The notes beneath the pieces are model-generated. The model did no database searches and was not told where the DNA came from. It was given only the letters and a program-made list of their open reading frames with translations. A stretch of DNA of 6,542 nt, taken from DATFLK01 sp035267815. GTDB taxonomy: Bacteria; Pseudomonadota; Zetaproteobacteria; Mariprofundales; Mariprofundaceae. The stretch spans positions 1-6,542 of the forward strand of contig DATFLK010000039.1 of NCBI GenBank assembly GCA_035267815.1. Direction: 5' to 3'. Shown here piece after piece: positions 1 to 5,992 of the stretch (its first letter is position 1; each line of letters opens with the position of its first letter). The position numbers and the translations under genes were made by a program.

Positions 1-85
1 ATACTTTCCAGTGACCTGTCTGCCATAAACGCCATATCTCCTGCCGATCAAGCGGCGTCAGCCTGATCCTCTTGTGCATCACCAT
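1..85 (-). CDS. IS481-like transposase, N-terminal fragment (runs off left edge)
   Basis: This reads as the first 28 residues of a transposase; the rest lies outside the window. The visible peptide is MVMHKRIRLTPLDRQEIW followed by RLWQTGHWKV. An HK-x-R/A-RLTP start leading into a helix-turn-helix is typical of IS481-family transposases, whose DDE integrase domain would follow. ATG at 85 gives MVMHKR and ATG at 79 gives MHKR. A GAGG lies about 10 bases upstream of the first, so I use 85, but either is possible. The family call rests on a short N-terminus remembered from related proteins, with no catalytic residue visible. Another helix-turn-helix protein remains possible. Whether the transposase is intact cannot be seen. 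Confidence 0.6.
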   Translation of the reverse strand, partial: MVMHKRIRLTPLDRQEIWRLWQTGHWKV

Positions 86-148
86 GAATACAGAACCTCA
101 TCATCATCGGAATTCTGTAAACAACGCGATTAATTCCTACACTTCACA
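1..148 (-). mobile_element. Left-edge IS481-like element, 5' end with candidate terminus
   Basis: The transposase start at 85 implies that the element's upstream end lies a short distance to its right. Read on the minus strand, the stretch beginning at 148 is TGTGAAGTGTAGGAATTAAT. It begins with TGT, as IS481-family terminal inverted repeats commonly do, and lies about 60 bases before the transposase start, a normal distance. The opposite terminus and any target duplication are outside the window, so the boundary at 148 is an inference. The stretch 149-264 holds no supported gene; it has only a small CTTAG/CTAAG inverted repeat at 150-165 and no obvious terminator. Confidence 0.4.
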
Positions 149-264
149 CCTTAGCCCGTTCTAAGAAGTCACATCCTCTCCAGCTATACCAGCGCGGCAA
201 ACTTATGATTCTAAGCAGCAGCAGAATTACGGTTCCTGGTACAATTTCACGCAGCTTTTTTTGC

Positions 265-477
265 TCATATCGCCAGCCGAATCTCTGTATCATTGACCAG
301 CATACGGTCTCGGGCATCGGCCATCCGGAACACGAAGGGCCAGAAACAGGCCTCGCGGACAAAACAGCTTACCCCGTTGGCATGACGGACCAGAAGCCTC
401 CCCTCCTCTTCCAGAATGAGAAGATCGCTCAGTTCGGGCAAAGCTTCGACAATGTCCCTAGCACGTTTGACATCCAT
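265..477 (-). CDS. Hypothetical protein, 70 aa, unrecognised
   Basis: I do not recognise this protein. The start at 477 is chosen because a perfect AGGAGG (485-490) sits seven bases upstream; upstream in-frame ATGs at 519 and 537 have no such site. The protein is short and soluble-looking. It has a charged N-terminal half (MDVKRARDIVEALPELSDLL, then EEEGR), a middle segment GVSCFVREACFWPF with two cysteines and several aromatics, and a charged C-terminus ending TEIRLAI. There is no signal peptide or membrane segment. It is the last gene of the minus-strand run, 88 bases after the PEBP gene, and lies next to the IS element. The strong ribosome-binding site and unbroken frame argue that it is real. 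Its function is unknown. Confidence 0.6.
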   Translation of the reverse strand: MDVKRARDIVEALPELSDLLILEEEGRLLVRHANGVSCFVREACFWPFVFRMADARDRMLVNDTEIRLAI

Positions 478-565
478 TTCGCCACCTCCTGACATGACAG
501 GCGCTATACCGCTGTGTATCGCCGAATAGAGGGGCAAGTTGAGCGATATGTTTCGTGGTCGGGAA

Positions 566-1126
566 TTAGTCCGAATGCTTTTTTTGATAGGTGCCGATCA
601 GTGTCGCATGGGCCACCACATGTCCCTTCATCGCATGCTCCAACTCGGTTTCGGAGGGGTGATGCAGGTCGGGCAGCATAGTATCCAACGCATAGAGCTT
701 GAAAAAGTAGCGGTGGCGACCGATCGGCGGGCACGGTCCGCCATAGGCAGTGTGTTTCCAGCTATTCTCCCCTTCCAGGGCACCGCCCCCGATAGGACTC
801 CCTGCATTCTCTTCGACACCGCCGACATAGGGTGGGATGTTGTAGATCATCCAGTGGACCCAAGTCATCTTCGGTGCAGCAGGATCGGGAGCATCCGGAT
901 CGTCGACGATCAACACGAGGCTCTTCGTCTGCTGTGGCACATTCGAGAACGAAAGCGGCGGTGAGACATTCTCCCCCTCGCAGGTGTAACGGGCCGGGAT
1001 GCTCTCTTCATGGCCGAAGGCCGAAGAGGTGATCGACAACGCCATGGACTCACCTCCATACGCCAAGGTTGCGAACCAGATCATCAATCCGGAACAGAGG
1101 GATATGAAACGGAGTGTAGACCACAT
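566..1126 (-). CDS. YbhB/YbcL family Raf kinase inhibitor-like (PEBP) protein, possibly exported
   Basis: The 186-residue product belongs to the phosphatidylethanolamine-binding protein fold, bacterial YbhB/YbcL branch. Its ligands and roles in bacteria are poorly defined. The hallmarks are DDPDAP at residues 75-80, HWMIYNIP at 91-98, and YGGPCPPIGRHRY at 128-140 leading into FFKLYALD; these form the anion-binding pocket of the family. Residues 1-27 look like a Sec signal peptide (R6, hydrophobic stretch about 8-22, possible cleavage after A-Y-G at 24), which would make it periplasmic like E. coli YbcL. However, an in-frame ATG at 1045 (residue 28) has a much better ribosome-binding site and would give a 159-residue cytoplasmic form of the size of YbhB. 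The gene begins seven bases after the ferredoxin stop, so the two are probably cotranscribed. Confidence 0.92.
   Translation of the reverse strand: MWSTLRFISLCSGLMIWFATLAYGGESMALSITSSAFGHEESIPARYTCEGENVSPPLSFSNVPQQTKSLVLIVDDPDAPDPAAPKMTWVHWMIYNIPPYVGGVEENAGSPIGGGALEGENSWKHTAYGGPCPPIGRHRYFFKLYALDTMLPDLHHPSETELEHAMKGHVVAHATLIGTYQKKHSD
1051..1057 (-). promoter_or_regulatory. Strong internal ribosome-binding site for a second PEBP start at 1045
   Basis: Read on the minus strand this is GGAGGTG. Its GGAGG core ends seven bases before the in-frame ATG at 1043-1045, which is close to ideal. The longer start at 1126 has only a GGAG about ten bases upstream, inside the end of the ferredoxin gene. The site therefore decides between an exported and a cytoplasmic PEBP, or allows both. 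That translation starts here is an inference. Confidence 0.55.
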
Positions 1127-1133
1127 GGAACCG

Positions 1134-1502
1134 CTACTCCGTGCCGCCCGGGATGCGCTGGATGATCACATACTCCTCAACCGGCTCCCCGTCGATGAGA
1201 TGATCCTGAATGATCCGCTCTAGCACATCCGGTGTGCATGAGTGATACCAGATCCCCTCGGGGTAGACCACGGCGATGGGACCGCCGCAGCAGATGCGCA
1301 GGCAATCCGCCTTGGTGCGGTAGACTCCCCCATCGCCGCTCAATCCCAGCTCGTCCAGACGCCCCTTCAGGTAACGCCAGGACTCCAGGCTCGTCTCGCG
1401 ACTGGAGCATTTGGGCTTACTCTGGTCGCAACAGAGGAAGATATGCCTGTCGATCGCATCCACGCCGATACGCTGTGCGATCTGTCTCAACTGATCACTC
1501 AT
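1134..1502 (-). CDS. Thioredoxin-like [2Fe-2S] ferredoxin
   Basis: This 122-residue protein fits the thioredoxin-fold [2Fe-2S] ferredoxin family (Aquifex Fd4 and NuoE-like), one-electron carriers in the cytoplasm. The N-terminal part contains HIFLCCDQSKPKC (residues 20-32), supplying cysteines 24, 25 and 32. The second half contains the family's C-x3-C pair in CLRICCGGP (residues 67-75), followed by IAVVYPEGIWYHSCTPDVLE, the usual C-terminal strand and helix. Two cysteines from the first cluster plus C67 and C71 would bind the iron-sulfur centre; C72 and C89 are extra. The start at 1502 is preceded by AGGAGG four bases upstream; an earlier ATG at 1529 has no such site. The redox partner is unknown. 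It lies between the transporter and the PEBP gene. Confidence 0.9.
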   Translation of the reverse strand: MSDQLRQIAQRIGVDAIDRHIFLCCDQSKPKCSSRETSLESWRYLKGRLDELGLSGDGGVYRTKADCLRICCGGPIAVVYPEGIWYHSCTPDVLERIIQDHLIDGEPVEEYVIIQRIPGGTE

Positions 1503-1559
1503 GCAGCCTCCTGTCCGCGACCATACCAATCAGACATACCATACCGCCACCCTGAATAG

Positions 1560-2843
1560 CTATCTCCTGTCGACAAACCAAAGCACGCATCCACCCGCAG
1601 CGAAGAGGACGACGATGGAGAGAACGGCCAGCCGATTACTGCCGGTCTCCAGACTGACTGCCGCCAGCAGCAGCGGCCCCAGAACGGCGGCAAACTTCCC
1701 CATCATATTGAAGAAGCCGAAGAATTCGCCGGCCTGAGCCACGGGGATCAGGCTGGCATACATGGAGCGGCTCAGCGACTGCACACCTCCAATCACTAGA
1801 CCCGCGATGCCGGCCAGCCAGTAGAAGTCACTCGCATCCTTCATGAAGACACTCCAGATGCACAGACCGATATAGGCCCCGATGCCGATCAAAATACCCC
1901 GCTTGGCCCCGAACCGCTCACCGATCCGGCCGAAGACCACCGCAGCCGGAAAGGCGATGAACTGGGTCAGCAGCAGTGCCGTGATCAACACCTTGGTATC
2001 GAACCCAAGCGCCAGACCATAATCGAGCGCCATCCGGGCGATGGTCCCGACCCCATCGATATAGAGCCAATAAGCGATCAGGAAAAGCCAGACGACCCGG
2101 AGGCGACGCACATGATGAAAGGTATCGAGAAACTGGCGCCACCCCTCCCGGATCACACGCCCCCAAGCATGCCGAACTTCGGGCTTTCTCTCGCGCACCC
2201 AGAAGGCCAGTGGCAGGGTAAACAGGGCCCACCATGCCGCCACACTGGCGAAAGAGGCCCGTACCGCCTCGCCCTTGTCCACCAATCCGAACCATGTCGG
2301 GTGAAGGGTGGCCAGAACATTCAGGGCAAAAAGAAGCCCGCCGCCGAGATATCCCAGCGCGTACCCCAGCGCCGAATCACGATCCAGCCGTTCCCTGGAC
2401 GAGATATCGGGCAGGAGCGCGTCGTAGAAGATGTTACCGGCGGAAAAACCGAGGCCAGCGAGCAGATAGAGCCCCGCCGCCCAGGGCCACACCCCCTTGT
2501 CGACAAAGAAAAGAGCACCGCTCATCACTACGCCCAACATCGTGAAGAAGAGGAGCAACCGCTTCTTGGCACCGCCGCGATCGGCAATCGCCCCCAGTAC
2601 CGGGGCACCGAGCGCGATCAACAGGCCGGAGATTCCATTGGCCATCCCGAGCCAGAATGTGCTTTCGCTGGCCGGCATACCGGCAGCCCAGTACTGCTTG
2701 AAAAAGATCGGAAAGAAACCGGCCATGATGGTGGTGGCGAAGGCGGAGTTCGCCCAATCATACATCGCCCATGCATAAAGCTGTCGCCTATTCCTCTGCC
2801 GCACACCCAACACCCTGACAATCGATTTTCGCGAATGAATCAT
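1560..2843 (-). CDS. UMF1-family MFS transporter (Atg22-like)
   Basis: This 427-residue inner-membrane protein is a major facilitator of the UMF1 family, related to the yeast vacuolar effluxer Atg22. Substrates of the bacterial members are generally unknown. The N-terminal signature YAWAMYDWANSAFATTIMAG (residues 23-42) with FFPIFFKQYW is characteristic. Loop 2-3 carries GAIADRGGAKKR (84-95), its counterpart in the second half is GRIGERFGAKRG (305-316), and GGVQSLSRSMYASLIP (352-367) is also typical. About twelve hydrophobic segments are visible, in line with a full-length transporter. The ATG at 2843 has no recognisable ribosome-binding site and sits inside a palindrome. GTG codons at residues 11 and 14 are possible alternatives because family similarity begins near residue 20. 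The gene starts 12 bases after the EAL/HDOD stop, so translational coupling is likely. Confidence 0.92.
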   Translation of the reverse strand: MIHSRKSIVRVLGVRQRNRRQLYAWAMYDWANSAFATTIMAGFFPIFFKQYWAAGMPASESTFWLGMANGISGLLIALGAPVLGAIADRGGAKKRLLLFFTMLGVVMSGALFFVDKGVWPWAAGLYLLAGLGFSAGNIFYDALLPDISSRERLDRDSALGYALGYLGGGLLFALNVLATLHPTWFGLVDKGEAVRASFASVAAWWALFTLPLAFWVRERKPEVRHAWGRVIREGWRQFLDTFHHVRRLRVVWLFLIAYWLYIDGVGTIARMALDYGLALGFDTKVLITALLLTQFIAFPAAVVFGRIGERFGAKRGILIGIGAYIGLCIWSVFMKDASDFYWLAGIAGLVIGGVQSLSRSMYASLIPVAQAGEFFGFFNMMGKFAAVLGPLLLAAVSLETGSNRLAVLSIVVLFAAGGCVLWFVDRR

Positions 2844-2864
2844 TCGCAGATCAAACTATTGATC
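2831..2864. repeat. Tandem perfect palindromes spanning the EAL/HDOD stop and MFS start
   Basis: Two perfect inverted repeats lie one base apart. The first is GCGAATGA/TCATTCGC (2831-2838 and 2840-2847, one-base centre); it contains the presumed ATG of the transporter gene at 2841-2843. The second is GATCAA/TTGATC (2849-2854 and 2859-2864); its four-base loop holds most of the TAG stop of the EAL/HDOD gene at 2856-2858. In the mRNA they could fold as two adjacent hairpins, a 7-bp stem with a 3-nt loop and a 6-bp stem with a 4-nt loop, hiding the start codon. The repeats are seen directly. A role in translational coupling, or as protein-binding sites, is inference. Confidence 0.55.
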
Positions 2865-4076
2865 GAGCAATGCATCCGCCCATGAAACGGCATCCATGAA
2901 AAGCGAGGCATAATCCCGCTCTTCTGATACCCCATACCACTCGGGCAACTCCTCCCACTCGCCCTGCTCCACAGCTGCCACAAGCCCGAGAAGGCCGCCA
3001 GACATGCTACCCTTATCGATGAGGCCAGTACTGACAAAATCGGGGAGGAAAAGCTCCTCGACAATCCGTTCCATCGGCATATCGAGCAGTGCATCGAGCA
3101 GCGAAAACATCCCCAGGATGAAGTAGTCGGACTTGCGCCCGGCGTCCTGACCTGTCTCGGCCAGAAGCTCGAGAAAACGGCCACGCAACAACGCCTGTTT
3201 CATCAGCTCCGGCATCTTCGTTCCTGCCATGGATTTGGAAAGAACAACAATGGATAACCAAGTCCGGACATTGCGCATGCCCAGCAGATTGAGGGCGTGA
3301 GAAATCGAGTTGACCTTGACCCGCAAACCGAAACCGACCGAATTGATATATTTGAGCAGCTCGTAAGAGAGGGAGAGGTCCCGGGACAGCACATCCTCGA
3401 TATCCTTGACGGATTCGGCCGTCATGATCTGCTGCATCGCCTGCAATGCTTGCGTCTGGGTAGCCGACACTGCCCTGCTTCCCATCGTTTCCGGCTTGCA
3501 GTAGAAATAGCCCTGAAACAGGTGAAAGCCGGCCTCCAGGGCCTCCTGATGCTGCGCCGGCGTCTCCACCTTCTCGGCCAGAAGCCGGCCACGGTATCCC
3601 TTCAGCTTGCCGACCTCCTCCTTCAGGCCACCTTCCGGGAGCAGGCTGATATCCACCTTGATCAGATCGGCAATCTCGACCAGCGGCTCAAGTTGCGGCG
3701 CATAAAGAAAGTCATCCAGCGCGATCCTGAAACCCATCTCCTTCCACTTCCGGCAGGAGTCGACTACCCGTGCATCCGGCTCGACGTCCTCCAGTACCTC
3801 CAGCACCACCTGAGCCGGCGGCAACAGCGACGGATGCTCACCCGTCAGGAAATCGTATGTCCCGTTAACAAACAGCGGCTTGCCGCCGGAGACGCGCTGA
3901 AGACCAAAATGCATCAGGGCATTTACCAGAACCGTCGCCGTCGCCTGCTCCCCGTCGAACATCCCGGCTGAGCTCCCGGAAGAAGCGCCCGAACGGAAAA
4001 GAAGCTCATAGGCCTCTACCTCGCCATGCCGGTCAAAAATCGGCTGGCGGCCCAGAAATACATTGTTCTCTTGCAT
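2856..4076 (-). CDS. EAL and HDOD domain-containing signalling protein (YuxH/CdgJ-type)
   Basis: This 406-residue cytoplasmic protein joins an N-terminal EAL domain (about 5-200) to a C-terminal HDOD domain (about 205-390), as in YuxH and Vibrio CdgJ. EAL domains hydrolyse or sense cyclic di-GMP; HDOD is a non-catalytic module common in signalling proteins. The signature reads ELL (AYELLFR, 22-28) rather than EAL, and the usual DDFG-x-GYSS loop is LDDFLYAPQL. Even so, the residues expected for metal binding and catalysis appear in order: E24, N71, E93, D121, D122, K140, E168, E171 (AEKVET) and Q188 (QGYFYCKP). Activity is therefore possible but not assured. HDOD features include DLSLSYELLKYINS near 233-246. 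The start at 4076 has GGAG about ten bases upstream. It is probably the first gene of a minus-strand operon. Confidence 0.93.
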   Translation of the reverse strand: MQENNVFLGRQPIFDRHGEVEAYELLFRSGASSGSSAGMFDGEQATATVLVNALMHFGLQRVSGGKPLFVNGTYDFLTGEHPSLLPPAQVVLEVLEDVEPDARVVDSCRKWKEMGFRIALDDFLYAPQLEPLVEIADLIKVDISLLPEGGLKEEVGKLKGYRGRLLAEKVETPAQHQEALEAGFHLFQGYFYCKPETMGSRAVSATQTQALQAMQQIMTAESVKDIEDVLSRDLSLSYELLKYINSVGFGLRVKVNSISHALNLLGMRNVRTWLSIVVLSKSMAGTKMPELMKQALLRGRFLELLAETGQDAGRKSDYFILGMFSLLDALLDMPMERIVEELFLPDFVSTGLIDKGSMSGGLLGLVAAVEQGEWEELPEWYGVSEERDYASLFMDAVSWADALLDQ

Positions 4077-4134
4077 CTTGGTCTCACTCCAAACCGCGGC
4101 TCAATCAATAAAGGCCACTGTGACTGAACCCCGT

Positions 4135-4175
4135 CTCCCGAAGGAATTGATGGTATATGCACTCCTGTTCGGGAG
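4135..4175. repeat. Inverted repeat in the divergent EAL/HDOD-lipoprotein spacer
   Basis: CTCCCGAA at 4135-4142 is perfectly complemented by TTCGGGAG at 4168-4175, with a 25-base AT-rich centre that includes GGTATATGC. The spacer 4077-4269 must hold promoters for the genes on both sides, but I could not pick a convincing -35/-10 pair for either. The arms could be a regulator's half-sites or a leader-RNA stem. The pairing is seen; the function is not known. Confidence 0.35.
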
Positions 4176-4269
4176 GCAAGGACTTTGCCGGCCGCGCACT
4201 ACCGGCCACCCTTCATACCCTGCAGGACTACCAATTGCATTACGGCGCGGATTGCATAACCATGCGCTC

Positions 4270-4689
4270 ATGAAAAAACAGATGATATGGATCTTTCTAG
4301 TCGCCATGGTAGTAGCGGGCTGCTCTGCCCCGCCGGACCGGCATGGACAGGTCGAGAAGATGGCGGACCGGCTTTATACGGCCCTGCAACACCAAAAATG
4401 GGAGACAGCCCTTAATATGTATGGCAAGGACTTCTACAAGGGGACTTCGCGCCAGGCATGGCAGCATCACCTGCAATCATTTCAGAAAAAGCTGGGGCCG
4501 ATCGAGAGTTTCTCCCGAACCTTCATACAGCGCCACGACAAATACTACAGCTCGGACGTCTATATCCTCGGTTACAATGTCATCTTCAAAAACGGCAAAA
4601 CCCGGGACAGCATCACGATCTACCAGCCGCCCGGGGACAAGAAGATGTATATCGCCGGCCATCGTATCGTCGAGGAGAGCACCCCATAG
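4270..4689 (+). CDS. Small lipoprotein of unknown function
   Basis: The 139-residue product starts with a lipoprotein signal peptide: MKK, a hydrophobic stretch IWIFLVAMVV, and a lipobox VAGC with the lipidated cysteine at residue 18. The following serine suggests outer-membrane sorting by the usual +2 rule. The mature part has a helix-rich segment (EKMADRLYTALQHQKWETAL, 29-48), then YGKDFYKGTSRQAW and an alternating beta-like C-terminus (SDVYILGYNVIFKNGKTRDS, then ITIYQPPG and MYIAGHRIVE). A helix pair followed by a sheet recalls NTF2-like/DUF4019-type proteins, but I cannot name a family with confidence. The start at 4270 is chosen because it begins the signal peptide; upstream in-frame ATGs would add an unlikely extension, and the ribosome-binding site is weak. 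The gene converges on the cyclase gene with 16 bases between their stops and no visible terminator. Confidence 0.85.
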   Translation: MKKQMIWIFLVAMVVAGCSAPPDRHGQVEKMADRLYTALQHQKWETALNMYGKDFYKGTSRQAWQHHLQSFQKKLGPIESFSRTFIQRHDKYYSSDVYILGYNVIFKNGKTRDSITIYQPPGDKKMYIAGHRIVEESTP

Positions 4690-4705
4690 GCATCGCCCCG
4701 AGCAG

Positions 4706-5776
4706 TTACAGCACCACCTCGTAACACTGAACCGGTTCATCCCGGTTTTTGACAGAGATCTCGCCCTTCCGTCGCATGCGGATATGGTCCTTGCAATAAC
4801 CGTAGGTGCTCTCGGCCATGATGATCTCATGCCCCTCTGCCATCTGTTCAAGCCTAGCAGCCACATTCACCGCATCACCGATCACCGTATAGTCCATCCG
4901 GTTCCTTGCACCAACGTTGCCCATCACCACACTCCCGGTATTGATCCCGACACCGATCTCGAATATCGGCTGCCCCCGCTCGTTCCGTTCCCGCATCATA
5001 TCGCGCAACTTCTTCTGCATGCCGACAGCGGCACGCACAGCGCGCATGGCACCTCGTTGGGCATCCGGCTCCGACCGAAATACGGCCATCAATTCGTCCC
5101 CAACGAATTTGTCCACAATGCCGCCATTCTCAAAAATGATATCGACCATGGCCGTGAAGTACTCATTCAGCATGGCGATAATCTCCTCGGGCTTCATGCG
5201 CTCCGAGAGCGCGGTAAAAGAGCGGATGTCGGAAAACAGGAGTGTCGCTTCGCACCGTTCGTTCCTGAGCGGATCCGTCTCCTTTCTTGAACGCACCATC
5301 TGCCCCACCACATCGTCCCCGACATAGCGGGCAAGATAACTGCGCAGGATCGCCTCCTCCTTCAGCTTGTTGCGGTACTCATCAAGATCACGGGTATATG
5401 CAAGCATTCGATCGGTTACATCCGCAAAACTGCGCTTGTTTTTCTCCATCTCCTCGACCATGGCATTGAAGTGGAGCGCCAGATCCTTCAGCTCCTTCGG
5501 GGCTGACTTGGCAATCCTGACTAGCTCGGGCTGACCACCCTGCACAATCGAACCGGTCCGTATCGACAACGTCTGAAGCTGATTGCCGATCCTTTTCACA
5601 AGAAGAAAACTCAGCAGCATAATGGCCAAGGTCAGTACGGCCAGAATTGATACGCTGTGGGTAACGCTGATATTGGCCTGCATCACCAGATAGACGCTCA
5701 ACAGATAGGGGATCAGTCCCATCAGACAGAACACGATCCCTGTAATCGAGCGAAAACTGCGTTCGTTACCCATCAT
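4706..5776 (-). CDS. Membrane-bound class III adenylate/guanylate cyclase with HAMP-like linker
   Basis: The 356-residue protein makes cAMP or cGMP from ATP or GTP. Two membrane segments (about 11-32 and 41-60) enclose only a short loop, followed by a HAMP-like linker (61-115), a helical stretch and the catalytic domain (about 172-350). All six key residues are present: metal-binding D183 (FSDIRSF) and D227 (VGDELM), purine-contacting K223 and T297 (DYTVIGD), and N304 and R308 (VNVAARLE). Lysine paired with threonine places it in class IIIb, which usually makes cAMP and is often bicarbonate-responsive. The start at 5776 has GGAGA four bases upstream; the adjacent ATG at 5773 is equally plausible. 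The frame stays open upstream to 6493, but that part is antisense to rpsF. It is divergent from rpsF across a 216-base spacer. Confidence 0.93.
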   Translation of the reverse strand: MMGNERSFRSITGIVFCLMGLIPYLLSVYLVMQANISVTHSVSILAVLTLAIMLLSFLLVKRIGNQLQTLSIRTGSIVQGGQPELVRIAKSAPKELKDLALHFNAMVEEMEKNKRSFADVTDRMLAYTRDLDEYRNKLKEEAILRSYLARYVGDDVVGQMVRSRKETDPLRNERCEATLLFSDIRSFTALSERMKPEEIIAMLNEYFTAMVDIIFENGGIVDKFVGDELMAVFRSEPDAQRGAMRAVRAAVGMQKKLRDMMRERNERGQPIFEIGVGINTGSVVMGNVGARNRMDYTVIGDAVNVAARLEQMAEGHEIIMAESTYGYCKDHIRMRRKGEISVKNRDEPVQCYEVVL

Positions 5777-5903
5777 TGCATCTCCATTCCATCTGGCCTC
5801 GTTCTGGTTAGCCGGCGACAGACGGTCATCAATCGCCGCACATCCTAAATCTTCCGACCCTTGCAAAACAGGGGCGATCTTCGTATCCTCCCGCGCCTTG
5901 CCG

Positions 5904-5922
5904 ATATTCACACCCTGAATAT
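5904..5922. promoter_or_regulatory. Candidate operator dyad between the cyclase and rpsF genes
   Basis: ATATTCA and TGAATAT form a perfect 7-bp inverted repeat around CACCC, about 70 bases upstream of the rpsF start and about 130 upstream of the cyclase start. The form (two half-sites about one helical turn apart, AT-rich, in a divergent spacer) is that of a dimeric regulator's site. I do not match it to a named regulator. TTCACA at 5907-5912 overlaps it and could serve as a -35 element for rpsF, with a weak -10 around 5931-5937. That promoter call is speculative. Confidence 0.35.
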
Positions 5923-5992
5923 GGGTAGGAAATACATACCTTGCTCCGGACCGCGCACATACAGTTCCGGGGCCCTTACCGAGAGGAGCGCC

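Noticed and set aside
150..165. CTTAG-N6-CTAAG hairpin as a terminator for the minus-strand run
   Set aside because: The stem has only five base pairs and no T-run follows in either direction.
144..362. 72-residue minus-strand frame overlapping the orphan gene
   Set aside because: No ribosome-binding site and no recognisable features; the overlapping frame at 265-477 has a perfect AGGAGG and a better composition.
539..964. 141-residue plus-strand open frame
   Set aside because: Antisense to the PEBP gene, whose family motifs are unmistakable.
2112..2885. 257-residue plus-strand open frame
   Set aside because: It is antisense to the well-supported MFS transporter and has low-complexity, charged, proline-rich composition.
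3297..3971. 224-residue plus-strand open frame
   Set aside because: It is antisense to the EAL/HDOD gene, which has clear domain motifs throughout.
4063..4269. N-terminal extension of the lipoprotein to an ATG at 4063
   Set aside because: It would bury the lipoprotein signal peptide at residue 70 and overlap the EAL/HDOD start; the signal peptide marks the true start at 4270.
4343..5290. 315-residue plus-strand open frame
   Set aside because: It runs through the lipoprotein gene in another frame and then antisense to the cyclase, with a composition rich in R, S, H and P and no family signature.
5861..5992. Upstream ATG start for rpsF at 5861
   Set aside because: The 44 added residues have no similarity to S6, whereas the GTG at 5993 begins the conserved YYETVFIV sequence right after a ribosome-binding site.
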